Origin: Lepisosteus oculatus
Taxonomy: Eukaryota; Chordata; Actinopteri; Semionotiformes; Lepisosteidae
Length of the DNA stretch: 64,000 nucleotides
NCBI RefSeq assembly: GCF_040954835.1
Contig: NC_090698.1
Location: 37,563,501 to 37,627,500 of the forward strand
Direction of reading: 5' to 3'
Numbering within the stretch: position 1 is the first letter of the stretch; every line of letters begins with the position of its first letter. The notes under the pieces were generated by a model, which was given only the letters and a program-made list of their open reading frames with translations, was not told where the DNA came from and did no database searches. The position numbers and the translations under genes are program-made. Below, one piece after another: positions 13,301 through 28,300 of this stretch.

Positions 13301-16300
13301 TAGCATGCCCAAAGGGGTTAGGCAGCCAGTTGACCTTGGACCCCTAGAGCTTTTTTTCACCTTACTAAGAAGTTTTTGGTTCCTCTCCTCTGTTGTCTTC
13401 TGGTCTTTTCTGTTCTGTATTCACAGCATGTATGGTCACTTGCTTTGTTAAGCGCCTTGGGGCAATTGAAAAATTGAATTGAAATGAATTGTAACTATAC
13501 ATAAATTCCAGAGCATTTCAAATTTGTTAACAGCCCTACTCATTCCAGTCAAAAGTCCTGGGGAGAAACTGAGTTTCTCCCCAGGACCTGAGTGCTGTAT
13601 TTACCTTTTCTCTGCTGCTGTGTGCTGTTAAGGATCTCTGGGTTGCCCCACGCAGTGCAGTTCTGTAATTGTAGAAATTACTCGATGGATCCATTTGATG
13701 CTGCAGAATCAAAATCAAAAGGTCAGCTGCCGTAAAAGCTAAGACTAGTAATAAAAGCTAGCCATATGATTTACATGCCTTAATATCTATAACATTTATC
13801 AAATGATAATGTATATCATTTATACAATCTTTAATGATATCTAATCTTTTCAGTATTCTTGGTCAGACAGCATGTGAACTGTGATTCAGTTATTTGCTAC
13901 ACTCAGTGTAGGCCCTAAAACCTTATGTCTTAGGTTCGCTTATTCTCCAGTTGCACAGTTGGGACAGCTAGGCTAAAATAGGTACTTCTCTCTGCTGCCC
14001 CACAGTTTTATTTTTTGTTGTTTATATGTTAAAGTAACTACATGTACCAAACTGATTAATAATAAATTGTACATGAAACACTTTGTAATTAATTCCCCAA
14101 TCAAATACTGTATATAACAAAGATATATTCTTCATTCAGTAGAAGTTCTAAATAAATCATCACTTTTTTTCCCTTTAAAAAACATTATCAAAATGCAGTC
14201 ACCTCTCAAACTGTTGTGGCTACATTGTAGTCATATACCAACAGCTACCAAAATAGCAATAACTCAGCATACAGTATATTGTTAGAGGCATTTTTTTCTG
14301 AACAAATCGACTATTATTTTCTTAAAAATGTACCATTATGAGGTACTATGATCTCTACAAAAAGCTCTCTGTCTTATACAACTACAAAAGAAAGTTGTAC
14401 TTCTGGCTGCTCTTGGAAAAAACTAAGGATCAAGTTTTTTATTTACCTGGGACTGCCAAGCCAGGTTTAGTTGCATTGTCAATGGAAATAAAGCATAAAA
14501 CCTAACTATGAAACCATGGTCAAACATTTTAGCTACAATCTAGGGATGTGGTATCCTGATTAACATTTCAAAAGACTCTTTGATTTAAGGACATGATCTC
14601 CAGAGGACGGAATTCAAAGGTCTAAAGGGACATTTGAAATGACTGCTGATCGACTATCTGTTGATTTAAGTTCCCGGGAGGAACACTGAATAATCTCACT
14701 TGACAAGAATCATTTCAGAAAGTAAACTTAGTGTGAAATATCTGAAATACTCAAGAGATAAAGGTCACAAAAACAAACTCACATGTCCATATATTTTAAA
14801 TTTTCCACTGCATCTGCTCATTATTTAAGCAAAAACCTCGAACAAGACAAACTTGCAGTTTCATGACAAAAAAAGGGGAAAAACAGCCACCATGCTTGTT
14901 TTGAAAAAAAAAAAACACATTTATGGGCAACATCAGACTGGAACATGAAAGGATATGAGTTTTATTCTTAATCACTTAACCAGTAAATCTTCCATACCCA
15001 CAAACTGATTTTACGTTTTTAATAAAAAGCCGAATAGTTGTATTTAAGTGAATCAGATTTCTCAGTGTAAGCTCTCATAAAACTCACACATTCACCCACA
15101 GTTTTTTCACCTGCCCACAAATGCTGTCATTATCCCAAAAAACACAACACAAACTGAATTGCCCTTACCTCGAGAATATCAAATTTGGCTGTCTTAACTT
15201 TGCCCCAGGTCTTCTTGAGTCGAGAGACTGGGCTCATGTTCATGCCAGCTGCAGTCAGAGAGGAGTGGTATACCATGTCATTGCAGAGAAATAATGCCAA
15301 TTGAAGTAGAAATTATCTAGTCTGTTAAGTTTTCTCATGAGATAGTGAAGCAAATTTAAAAAGAACAATGGAATTTGCGTGTGCATCACTTCATTTCAAA
15401 TGAAATGTTTAACATATGGTACATTGTTCTGCCAGAGTAGCAATGCAGTTTAAGTGCCTCACTATAGACAACATATCACCTCATTGTTTTCATTTAGCAC
15501 ACAGCACAGAGGAGCCATTTCAAAAAAGAAACTGGCCATCTGCTGTGTCTAAGAGATAAACTTTGAATAAACGTACAATTAAAACATCAGTGCTTTATAG
15601 TAAAGTATATTAAATTATGAAATATTAAATAATATTAAAACTACGATGTAAAATACATTTGAGATTCAGCAGTGGGAAAATAAAATAATAATATAGACAT
15701 TATTATTAGTGTACACAGTATCTCATTTTCTTTAATTTTTACAAAATATGTTAAATACATTATAATTTTTAAAAATGCCCCATATGGGGAAAAAAAAACT
15801 TATGAGACAGCAGAAACTAGCACAAACAGGAGTGATATAATTCAGACATACTGTACATACAAAAGTACACAACCTTGCTTCTTACTTCTAATTATAAATT
15901 ATTTCAACTAATTATAACTACAATCCTCATCCAAAAATGTGAGGGTTATATACATACATTAAATATACTGTAACTAGGTTTTTAGATACATTTTAAAAAG
16001 TGATGCTTTCAATACAGAATATGTAATATAATATTACAGTTATACTGTATAGTGCTTTCTGGACATTCCACTCAAAGCACTTAACTGGGGACTCCCCTAC
16101 ACCACTATCAATCTGTAGCACCCACCTGGGTGATGCAATGACAGCCAAAGTGCGCCTCTGTACCACACATCAGTTATCAGTGGGGAGGAGAACAGACTAA
16201 TGAAGCCAATTCATAGATGGGGATTTTTAGGAGGCCATGACTGGAAAAGGCCAGGGAGAAATTTGGCTAGGATACTGGAGTTAACACTCCCACTCTTTTC

Positions 16301-19300
16301 GAGAAACACTTGATTTTTAATGACCACAGAAAGTAAGGACCTTGGTTTTACATTTAATCCAAAGGATGGTGCCCTTTTTATAATTTTCTCTCCCCATCAT
16401 TATACTGGAGCATTAGAACACAGTATTAGTATTAGCACAAAGATCACAGGATGAGCTGTACCTACTAGTCCCACTAACACCTCTTCCATCAGCAACCTTA
16501 GCTTTCTCAGGAGGTCTACCATCCAGGCACTGGCCAGGCTCCCACCTACTTATGTTCAGTGGGTTGCCAGTTGTGAGTTGCAGGGTGATATAGCTGCTGG
16601 CACATTTTTTGAACAACAATAAGCTGTTCAATTAAATATACAGCCCAAGTGAACTTTGAGAAGCTGGGGCATATACTATAAAATATTGTGAAATGATAAA
16701 AGTAAATTGAATTCCAGTGAAGGACAGTGAAGGAGTGAAAAAACAAATTGATAGAATTCAGTGTGTGGAAACAGAAGTGAGCAGAGAGGCTGATGCAAAG
16801 ATACAGTGAGGAATTACTGGATTAGTTCTTGTTAGAAACAATGAAAAAGGACATACAATTAAATTTAGAAGTGTTTTTAGTAAGGTCAAAGGAGATTTTG
16901 TAAATAAGACAGGAGGGTTTAAAAAAAGTAGTACTGTGGAAGCTGTTGGAATCGATTTCTTCAGAAAATGAGCTCCACAGATTTAAAACTTTCCAGCCTT
17001 TTTAGACATATAAATTGTCAGAGGAATATATAGATGTTGTGCGTCAGGAGAGAAGATTACAGATTCACTGGAAAGCAATATAGCTCTCCTTACTCCATTA
17101 AAATATAGTAACTTTGGCTTTTTGAAAGACAGCTTTACTCTATAATATGTTTCACAAGAGTAAAACAATAAATGTAGCTTTTGTGTGTGCTGCCCTTTTG
17201 CATTTTTAAATACAGTTGTATAAAAACATATGACCTTCAGTGTCATAGTTTATTAATACTCAAGTTACTTCCCGATCCTTGCATATATTAAAGTTGTAAG
17301 AGTTTTTAGGTCTTTCAGATTTAACAGGGGATAATAAGAACATTCTGTAAACCACTGATCTGTAATTTGTGTATTTATAACTGTGCCTAAACTGATGGCT
17401 AGGAGATGCAACCTCCTTTTATTTTGCAATGTCCCATAGCTGTGGATTAAAAATAAACACAAAAAGTATGCAAGAAAGGAAACCTTTCCCATGACTGATT
17501 TGTTCTTTTTCTTTTCTAATTTTCCTTCATTCTCCCTAGAGAGATGTTGTAAAAGCCATTGCCTTAGGCAAAGTCTCCTGGGAGAGGCCAGCACAGGGAC
17601 AGCTGGCTTGCCTCTCCACACAGTGAGCCTGCCGATTCCCTGCTCTGTGGTCAGCACTGACCATCTGCTTACAGGACAGTATGCCAGCACATTCCCCTTC
17701 ATCCTCTTTCACAATGAAGGCAAGATGCTTCACAACTACCTCTGCCTATGACACTTGTCACCACCAAGGACCAAATGGAACCTTGCCTTGCAATATAATT
17801 ATTTAATTGCTTTGACTTGTATAGCACTTTTAAAATATCCCACTTGATATATAGGAAAGGATCTTCAGAGATAATAATTTATTACTTAAGAGGAAACATT
17901 TTATAGAATGCACAGAAAGCAAAAAAAAACCTTGTCCATAGTGGAAATTAGGTTTTATCACCTGCTAATACAAATAGTGTTTTTTGTACTCTTTTAACAA
18001 CCAAGTTGTCTGAACTACTTTTTTTCAACAAACCTTTTTTTTTACAACTCATCTGAAAGACAGCTCTTCCTCCAGCACATTACTCCCTGTCACAGTACTG
18101 GAGAAATGGTTTGGAAATTCTGGTCAATAAATTATATTACTGCCTGCCATTTGTTCTTTGAGCTCTCCCATCTCAGAACTGATCAAGTCCAACCGTGCTT
18201 ATTTTAGAGACCTTATGAGATGAGACTACTAGGTGGTAATGCTTATGTCATATCAAATTGTAGAAAATGGCAACTCTACAATGTTTTTGAACAGGACTGG
18301 AGAATTATATTCCATTTTAAATACTATTTTCTCTAATGTTTTAGAAAGTAAATAAGCAAAAAGTGATGTATTCTTATTATTTCATATTTGATTTATGTAA
18401 CTTATTAACAACTGGTCGCAGTTGTTATTAATCTGGTATGTTTCTCAGTTATTCTATTTACCTATTGTTTTTGAAAATATATATACAGATGCATTTAAGT
18501 GCAAAGCCATCATTAAACTGTGAGACATTATTAAGCAAAGGAACCTTTATTATGTGACACAAACAGGTCAACTAAAATCCTTCATCCATATAAGATGAAA
18601 TCTTTATGCTGTTCTGTAGTTCTATGTTGTCTTTGATAGTAGATAGTAAAATGGATTCAAACCCTGACTAAAAGAACAACAAACTTTCCTGATTTTATTT
18701 TCTTCAATGATAAAACTCCTTTCTGCTTTGACTAAGAAAATCATCCTGGCTTCAAAAGAGTACTTACATATAATGGCCATCAAAGAGTTAAAGTTGCCAA
18801 TATTAAAACACTCCCGTGCAACATCAATAAAGTATTCAATGACTCTTGCTCTGTGTTTCTTCTTCACAGGCTGTAGCAAAAAAAGGAAAATAAATACTCT
18901 GAAGCATATACAATGACACAATGAGACAGAATCAAGATGAATAGAGAAATGTCAACATCTGATACATTGGGAAGTTTTAAGGATAAGCATACCATGCAAA
19001 TTTCTGTAGCTACCAGATAGCTAAGTCTGTTAAACCACTCAACATATGCTTCCAGGTTTCTGGTCTTCTTGTGATCATTGAAGCAGCTCTGGAAAAAAAT
19101 ACACATTTTATTTAAAGAATTCTGCTTTTATTTTATATTTTTCATTGGTTCTCAAAAGGCTGAGTCTCTTCGATACTAAAAGCTTTCTTTTAATAAACTA
19201 CAGAGCCTTGCAATATTGAATTAAGTAAGGCTTCACAGAGAGTTAATATTCATATGCGTGAACACTAAAAATAAAGCATGCATAAACCAGGCAGCAAATA

Positions 19301-22300
19301 GCCTCATCATCTGATTCGAGTAAAATAACGTACTATGTGCTGTATTGGAATCTGGATATTTTATTGTTAGAAACATTTGAAATCCTTCAATCAGCTGTTC
19401 ATGTTTCCACTGTCCTTGTATACTTTCTCCTGAAGTTTAAATAAAAAACACATCTTTTCCAGCTTCACTGTCCATGTGATAGACACACAGATGTGTAATT
19501 ACATTACATGTCATGCTTAAAGCAAGTTGTGAAATGCAAAATGTTCCAGAAAATGTGTTAAAAAAAATGTTGTGTACCCTTGGAAACAACAGCATAACAA
19601 AGAGACTTATATGAAATATCACAGAAGTTACTGTTGCCTAGCAGCAAAAAGCAATCAGAAGCTGGTCTGTAAATGCAGCCTCATAAAAACATGTGCATGT
19701 CTGTCATACTGATTGGTTGCTACGCTTTTAGTAAGGAGTATCCTTTTCTGAAATCTAAAGGTTGCTAGTGAGCTAGAAGTAGTATTTTACATTTTGTTTT
19801 TTAAATAACTAGACCCCATGATTTAATGCTGGAGACAGAGACCATGTAGGTACATTATTTCACTGCTTGTTGAAAGAAATAAACCTTTCACAGGAGGTTT
19901 TGGTGTTTCCATATAAATTACATTCCAAAACTTTTCGTCAGTATTAAGTTTGAATCAGGCTACAATATCTAGCATATATTACAAAATTGTTTATTTTTTC
20001 TTTAAACTTCATGTGCTGGAACATTTCCCTTTGGGAAACAATATTTACAAATTTTAATAATTCTGGGAAATTAATTAATAAATATTCATGAATTAATAAT
20101 AATTGTACTGCCAAGGTAAACTAGTGAGTATACTAGGTACCAATTTTGGGTGAATTGATTAGTAAAATCTACTTCCCCTGTAACTAAAGAATAAATGCAA
20201 GCAGTACCTATTCTGACAGAGTACAGGCAGTGTTGGGTACTGTACCTTCTCGTTGTCTAGGGGATCTTTATTCACAAATGCCTGCACAAATTCTTCAGGA
20301 CCTATATAACTCAGTCTCTCCTAAAAAAAATCCACATCAATATTAACATTAATATTTTACAGTCAATATACATGATGTACTTATATCTTTTAGCCACAAC
20401 AAAGAAGTAACAATTATTTGTGCAGTATCTAACATAAATCAAACTGATGTACTGATTTAATAGCACTGTAAGAGATATCTAAATGAAAGTTTAAAATTAA
20501 AAGTAGTACTTTTTCTCTAATATTAAAGATCTTATAAAGCCTTATTAGCATTTCAAACTTTCCATTGCTATATACAATCAAACAAAGCTTTGTTACATTA
20601 AAAAAATAAAAAGACAAAAATGACTTGCATGGTATAAACTTAAATTAAGTTGTACTGTTGTAACTTATTCTTCTCACAATACTCCACCAATAGGGAACAT
20701 ATTCACTTACCAGCTCTATGTGGGTAAGTTGCTGTGCTAACGTATAAGGGTCGCTACATACTGTCACAATGTCTCTCTGTATAGACTGAGGTTTGGTTTT
20801 GAGCACAGTCAGCCTATCTGGAACAGTGGCATTTATTTTCAACAGCACCTCTTCGTATTGGCTTAGTGTAGTCAGTTTCCGAATGAGAGACTGTGTCATC
20901 TGCTGGACAGCCTTACGGTAAATCTGAACCAGAAAACAGAAGAATAAGTAATTAGCCTAATTCCCAACAAGAGTAGTACAATTCTGCCAAAGCAAAAGAA
21001 TAGCCAACCATTGCATAGGCACAACCCTAGAGGTACAAAAGACCTACCTTAGTGAACCTATGGCTACGGAATGTTGTAAGTGGGGAGCAGTAAGTAGATG
21101 GTCAAATGAATTCCTTCATTGTGAAGTAAGTAGGTAAAGATAGAACAGGTAAAGTTTTTTCTTGGTGTTTTCTAATTCTTTTTTTTATTTGATTATATTA
21201 TTTTTTAAGTGAAGAATGAGATTAAGCTTATTTATAAGATAGTTTCCTTCCACAATCCAAAGACATACTGGTAGGTTGACCTTGGCGAGTATGTGTGTCA
21301 TGTGATGGGCAGGCATCCAGGTCCAGGGTGTACCCTGCCTTGTGCCCATTGTTTGATGAGGCTCTGTCTCCCATGACCCTGAATTGGATGAAGCAGTTAG
21401 AAAATAGATGGATGGATGAGATGCTGTCATTCTAGTCACACACTACTTATTATTTACTATCAAGAAAATTATTATTATTATTCCATTTTTAAAGTTTACA
21501 ATACTGACTGTTATTTCAGAGTATCTACTATTTGCTGTGCTAGTAAGATGGATGTCTCATGCCACCACTCAAGAACCACTGCTACTTATTTAAACCATCT
21601 GTCTGATAAGCAGTAGGAAAATATAAATGTCCACCGTCAATCAGCTGCACGCTGTAAGGTGATCAGTGTAGCACATGACTTCAATCCTATCTTATAATAA
21701 ATTAGTCAGACAAGAGTAATACATTATTTTCAGAAATAGTTACCTTGATAGCTGTGCTACCACTTAATAGTCTTAAGATTGGAATTGGTCAGTACTGGGA
21801 TGGTAAAGAAAATTAGGTTGTTGCTACAAGTGATGCTAAAGAACCAGCATGAGTCTTAACTCTTCCAGCATGAGACTCTTCCCCCAGGCCTAAATTTCCA
21901 AACTAATGCCCAAGTATGCCGACTATGACACTATGCTATAACTGGTACTGTCCTTCAGATGAGATATTAAATCAGGCTCCGACTACTGGGTCATAAAGTG
22001 GTTAAATTCCACCATGGACAATCTACCCTATCTATATTCCCCCCTTAATTAAATTGGTCAAATATTTCTCACTTCACCACCTGTGTAGTGGGGCTGTTGG
22101 TATAAATTGTCTTCCATATCTCACTTAATAGAATGGTGTACTTCAGTCATGCATTAAATCTCTTCCTATATGTAAAGCATTTTGGTGAAAAGTGTCATGT
22201 TAATGCAAGGAATTATTCTAGAACTAAAAAGCTTAAGAATCTCTTTGACCGACTGTTTTTCCTTTAAACATCAGTGAAGCAGAGGAGCTCCTGATGATTC

Positions 22301-25300
22301 AGAAATTATTAATAGAGTTATGACAAGATATGAGTGGTGCTCAGATTGCATAATTAGTCATTCACTTTTGTATAAAAGTATGGTACAGAAAATACCAATT
22401 TACTATTGCCTTTCACAATTCAATAAAGATGTATCTATAATAATGTCTGTGGGACAACAACATTTTTTGCTTTGCCATTTAAGTTACAAGATTACAATTC
22501 CTTCAAAAACGAAAACGTTTTGATTTATAGTAACCTGGAAATTCCAGAATTCCATAAAATGATTGGTAGCTAAGAATACAATGGTGGTCCTCATATTTTG
22601 TATTACTACAAAACAAGACATAAACATTACAATCTGTTGAAATGTATGCAGAAAAAAACAACCAAAATGACAGTTTGACCAGAACTTAAGAAATTTGAGA
22701 AAACCCTAATATCATCTGTGAACTCAAAGTATTAACAAATTGAAAATAATCACTTCATTCAAAAACTTTATATAAATACATTTTCCTTTTTACATAAATT
22801 GTTTATCTTTGCAAATGTATTTCCAGAAATGCTTTTTTCAAAGAGAAAATTCATTTTAACATCTGTTCACGCCAGACTTCATTTAAAAAAAAAACTAAAT
22901 TAAAATATATTTAGGACCAAAAAGTTCTGATAACTAGCTTAAGTGACTGACATTTTCAAACAGCATGTTACTCTAGCACATGCTGTTAAAGCTGCAGTTT
23001 GCCTTCTGTCCAAAGTTAACCCTGGCATTGAGCTAAAATCATGGGAAATTAAGACAGCCTGGCTCACTGCATGACCTCTGTTAGAGTACACTTTTAACTT
23101 TATCTCCTCCTTTCCTGGAGCTCATGGATCACGTAGCACCAAAACCACATGACCTACTCCAGAAGGCCCTCACTGTTATGTAAACAGTGTTACTGATGGA
23201 AATGGTTCTTGACAGTACAGCACATGACAGAGTTCACACAGGAGCATACAATCCATAGCTCAGCCCAAACCTTGTTTTGTGAACCCTTGTTTTTCTTGGC
23301 TGTAAAGCAGACCTCAATGTTCTCTATATAGCCTACCACTTTCATAATGATAGCCTCTGAAAATCAATGGGTAGCAATACAAATGTGGCCTGGAATACAC
23401 TGCACTGCACCACAAACAGATGTTCAAAATTCTATTTTGGGATACTGCCACCCTGCCTGAGATTGTGGTTCACCAGGTCAAAGGATTATACTGCAATTCA
23501 TTACCACTAAAATCTGCATTTCATTTCAGCCTTTGCAAGTGCAATTCAAGGTTTGTTTTCTTTTTGAACCCCTAAAATCTGATAGCCTGAAAAGGCAAAA
23601 ACAACAAAATCTGCTTTCTAAATTAATTGTTTTATTAAGTGCTTAAAGTGCTTCATACTGCAAAAAAATGACAACCTGGTAATGAGATGTCCAAAGCAAT
23701 CAAACAACAGAGCAATGGAGTGATTTACTGGCAGGTAATCACTGATTTTATGTGATTGACTTGTTTCTTAATACAAACTGGAGGCATTTTATATTGTTTT
23801 TTTTTTTCAGTTTAAAGCATTTAGTACATTAAAACACATTCTAAACTAAATACTTTATTCTGTGGAATCACAACAGATGCATAACAAATATAATAAATAT
23901 CACTTCAACGCTATTAAATGAAAAAATACATAGTTGACGCACTTCACTTTTAAAAACTCTGCAACTCCACTGAAGTAAGTTAATCCTCAATTTTAAAATA
24001 ATGGGCCTTAAACAGTTTAAAGCATGCAAGAAAGTGGCTGCCATTGTTCTCATAATGGTCTATAATTATATCTAAATGAGGACATTGTGCATTCAGCTGA
24101 CTGATGCAAGAAGTGCAAGCCATCTACTACTCCGTTAGTACCAGCCTACTGTATCTGCACAACAGCAAAACAAAAATACACACTGTTTGCTATGCAAACA
24201 CAGAATATAAACATGCTTTGAAATCATACAGTGGAGCTTTCTGTATTTTGATGAATGAGACCTCATTTTCTGAAATGGAAAAATGAAAAAGTTATTTGGT
24301 TCTTGAGGCAAAGCAAATTCACTGCCAATTCAATTGTTCCATAACAGATTACAATGTTTAGGAATCCATTTTCATTTGGATTTATACTTAATTAATACTC
24401 TCAGACAACAGTGCCCTGTTCTTAAATATTTGTTTGTACCAACTGTGAACTGTCAAGAGTTATTTTTTATTTGTATTTACATTTACACTTGGATGGTGAT
24501 TAAAAGGCCCAGCTGCTTCACAGACTTTAGATCCTGGTTTACATTGCAGACTAGGGTGACTTCTGTATTTTTCATATTGTTTATGTTGGTTTCCATTGAA
24601 TGCTGATTCTTCCTACATCATCTACTTCCAAAATCATGCAGGGTAGGTTTACTGATGGCTCTAAATCTGCCCTTTGTTTGTGTGCCCTGCAATGACCTGG
24701 CATACAGTCCAGGGTGTAGAAACACCTTGTACAATGTGCTTTTTTTTATATATATTATATTGTTTATATATTATACAGAGGATTACAGAAACAATTCACA
24801 AAAAATAATGTAAGCATAACTCCCCATTTACATGGTCATTAGGTTTTTAATGCCATATTTGCCTTATTGTTTAAGGAAACAAATATATATATAAATAAAT
24901 ATATAGAAATATATTTTTCATACACATAATAATGCAAAAGTCTACATCTGAACATTTGTCATAGTTATTATCACTTCATTTTCATTTTTGCCAAATAAGC
25001 ACAAAAACAGATTTCACTATTTGCAGAAATTGATTATTTCTCAAATATACAGAAAAGTATAAGAAGTAACAAAAAAGATAAGATGTGCTTTTATCTAAAT
25101 ATATTTTGTTTTTGCAAAGAAAATATTTAATTGGTAGAATCAAATTTTAATATAGTAAAATGATCTACTTTATGTAAGCAATGTTCATTTCTATGTGCAG
25201 ATATGGAAGACACTGTTGTCATTTTTCTACCTATTTTAAAAGAAAAAAGAAACACCACAGACAAATATGGAGAGGGACATGCAGGTAAAGGTCCATGGCT

Positions 25301-28300
25301 TCACTTCAGAGAGGATTAAGGAAGATATCCACATTGCACAGTCACCGGCAGAATGGATGTGAAACAGTTCAGATTAGGTGGAATCAATAGCTGGTACTTT
25401 TACTGCAGAATTAATCATTTATAAAAGGAAAGATTATCTTTTCGCTACCTAAGTCTACTCCCCCTCTGTTCTCTATTTCTGAAAATTCTCCCTAGATAAT
25501 ACAGCATCTGCAAAATACACAGTCTCAAGAAATACCATAGTGAAAATGTCAGGAAAGAAAATAAAACACAGATCGACACAAAAAACAAATTTCATATAGT
25601 TTTGATCATCTCTGTCAGGTATATTCATCACTAACCAAATTTCACAAACCTTCTCATCTGTCATCACTTCAGAAAGACAATTACTTAAAATCTTTTGATG
25701 TAATTTTGCATTGTCATAATTATCTTAAAACAAGTGTAATTGTAAACTACTGTAGCCATATAATTAATCAGTTTGTAGATAAACTGTGTGACATACCAAG
25801 TCAGCAATAGTTTAACAATTCAAATGCTGGCTGAGGAAGACCACTTCAACTGACAAAGCTGTTGAGTTCCAAACAACGATCCTTTTCTTTTTATGCACTC
25901 TGGCTCTTCAGAGTATTTTGTGGTTAAACTAGTGCAGTTTACAGGCATTGCAAATTCATGTTTTCTTTATAGTGTTAGACAAATATCCTTTTGACTGTAA
26001 AACCAGGTAAAATATGTCTTGACATTAGTACAGTAGCTTAATAGGAATGTATGGTTACAAACATCACATGCCAACATTTTTGCATGACTACTTTAGGTAC
26101 CATACACAGAAGCATGGGAGAGATTCGAGTTTTGAAAATGTGCTTTTAGCACAAAATTATTTCTGGAAAACAATTGGAATTTAGCTTGTTTGTAGGTCTG
26201 TCAGCAATTAAAATAAAAATTAATTATACATTCAAATCACTGCATATATGCATGCTGTAAAAGTGTCCGTTAAAAAGAATGTAAAAATAAAATGTCTCTT
26301 ACTGGTACTAGATGAGAGCAAGGAATATTTTTATTCATAATACTGGACACAATGGAAACCTGTCTTCAAAAATCAAAAAGTCCAAAACATATTAAAAAGT
26401 GTATGTAGAACTCTTTGGCAGAGCATGAACAAATGACTAGATATCCTTTTCATATAGGAACAGCCAGGAATCATATAAACACTGTATTAGATTATAATTT
26501 TGATGGTTAAGGGCTTTGGACCCTCCCAGGATATTACTTTGTCTATAATATTAAAAAATCTTATAGTAAAACATAATGAACTGCTAAAGGTTTATATGAA
26601 GTCTAAAAGACACACATAGAGAAAGCCAATCCTTTTATTTTGGCCATACAATACAAAGTCCTAACTAAAAAAAAAGTAGTCAGGCAGTTTGTATGGAGAT
26701 TGTCAATCCTGAAATAAGCAAGGACCATTCTCATTAAGAATATCAGATACAATGTGTTCCCTTTTGTTACTCCTGTGTAAAAAAGAGAAATAAAAATTAC
26801 TTTTAGTTTTTTTTTCATACAAAACAGGACAAAGGGAATTTCTGTAGCTGTGAGGATAAACAGACCATATGTCAACAAAATACTCATAAGAGTCAATTTC
26901 AATGTACTAAGGATGTGGAGACCGTATCCTTCTGCTTTAACTTTGATCTCTTCAGTATGATTCATGACATCAAAACATTTGTTTTTCATTGTCAATCTCT
27001 CTGACTCATCCATCACCTCCTGACCCTCATACAAAAAAATTAAAAATAATAAAAACAGTATCAGACAATATTTTAGGGGTTTCAGGTGTGTTACATATCT
27101 CTGTGGTGTAAATACTGTATATGTATATTTTGTGTAACACAGCAATAGGTAGTGGAGATTTATTGTATAAAAGGTATTGGAAGAAAATAAGTGTGGACCA
27201 TTTTAAATTAAGATTTTTGGGAAAAAAAGAATGATAGGTTGTTGATCAAAATACGGAGGATAAAGTTTGGGAAGTTTGTGTTCCTAAAGGTTGTCTTGGC
27301 AGAACAATGTTATATGCTGCCCACCCTCATCATTTTCTTGTATATTCTTAGATTTGGGACATTGATCTCTTGTTTTAAGTATTTCTTTTTTCCCTTGGTT
27401 ATATTATATTTCCACTGTAAAGTTTACAGCCTTTTAGATTGGACAAAAGTAGGAAATATGAACAGGGCTGCTGCATGAAACAGGATTTACATTTTTCTCT
27501 TTCCCTTCATCATTGCCTCTAGTCTTTCTTGTATTATGAACTATACCTCATAATGTTGTCATTCACATCATAACCATTGTCTCTGGGTTAACTCTTATTT
27601 GTCCTTAGCATTAGACTGCACCAAAATGTCACAGTAATGTCTTGTAAAACGCTTTGCGTTCATAGTTTGGGTTCTAACAGGTGTCACTTTGAATGAAAGA
27701 AGAAACAGAAAGTTTATTATCCCAGTGATAATACAAAAAAAGCTGCTGACAACACCCCATGCAACTAGTCAATGACAAAAAGGACTGAACACCAACCTCT
27801 CTCACCAATTTCCTCGCCCCAAAAAGGGTATGTCTCATCTGGGAAATCACTGGGCTATAATCCCATAAAAGCTACTGCACAGATCTAGATAAATGAGGAT
27901 GAATCCCCTTTTTTTATGCAGATGTCATCTTGTATAACATAAGTTTAAAAAACACACGAAACGGCCCTCCAGAAAAGTGGTCATCATAGATTCTCTGCAA
28001 TGTCTCCTCCTTCACCTTTCATCTGCTGTGCAAGGGTTGGGAACTATGCATTATTTTCTTAAAAACCTTACGTGAACATCATGTTCGCTCTTTAAGATCC
28101 ATTGTGTGGATGTTATGATGGGAATGGTCTTCCAGCCTGGTAATTTTGTGTTATACATTATACAGTTTTGTTGACCTAAAATCAAGTTATGTTTTAAGAT
28201 CACTTGCTGAGAGTCCTATTTTAGCAATTTGTATACTTATATCCACCTCAGTTGTAACAAGCAGTACCTACTGCACTGTTCACTATGTGAGCAAAGCTAC

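Noticed and set aside
17265..17702. 145-codon minus-strand ORF as an alternative RASGEF1B exon
   Set aside because: No RasGEF similarity, overlaps an open frame on the other strand, and the neighbouring exons (18768 and 15248) join perfectly without it.
20645..20899. The ATG at 20897-20899 as a translation start
   Set aside because: The frame continues upstream to the acceptor at 20923 and joins exon 3 in phase; this methionine is internal.
26603..27145. 180-codon ORF as a receptor or other membrane-protein gene
   Set aside because: No family motif, no splice borders and an AT-driven hydrophobic composition. Kept only as an unexplained open frame.
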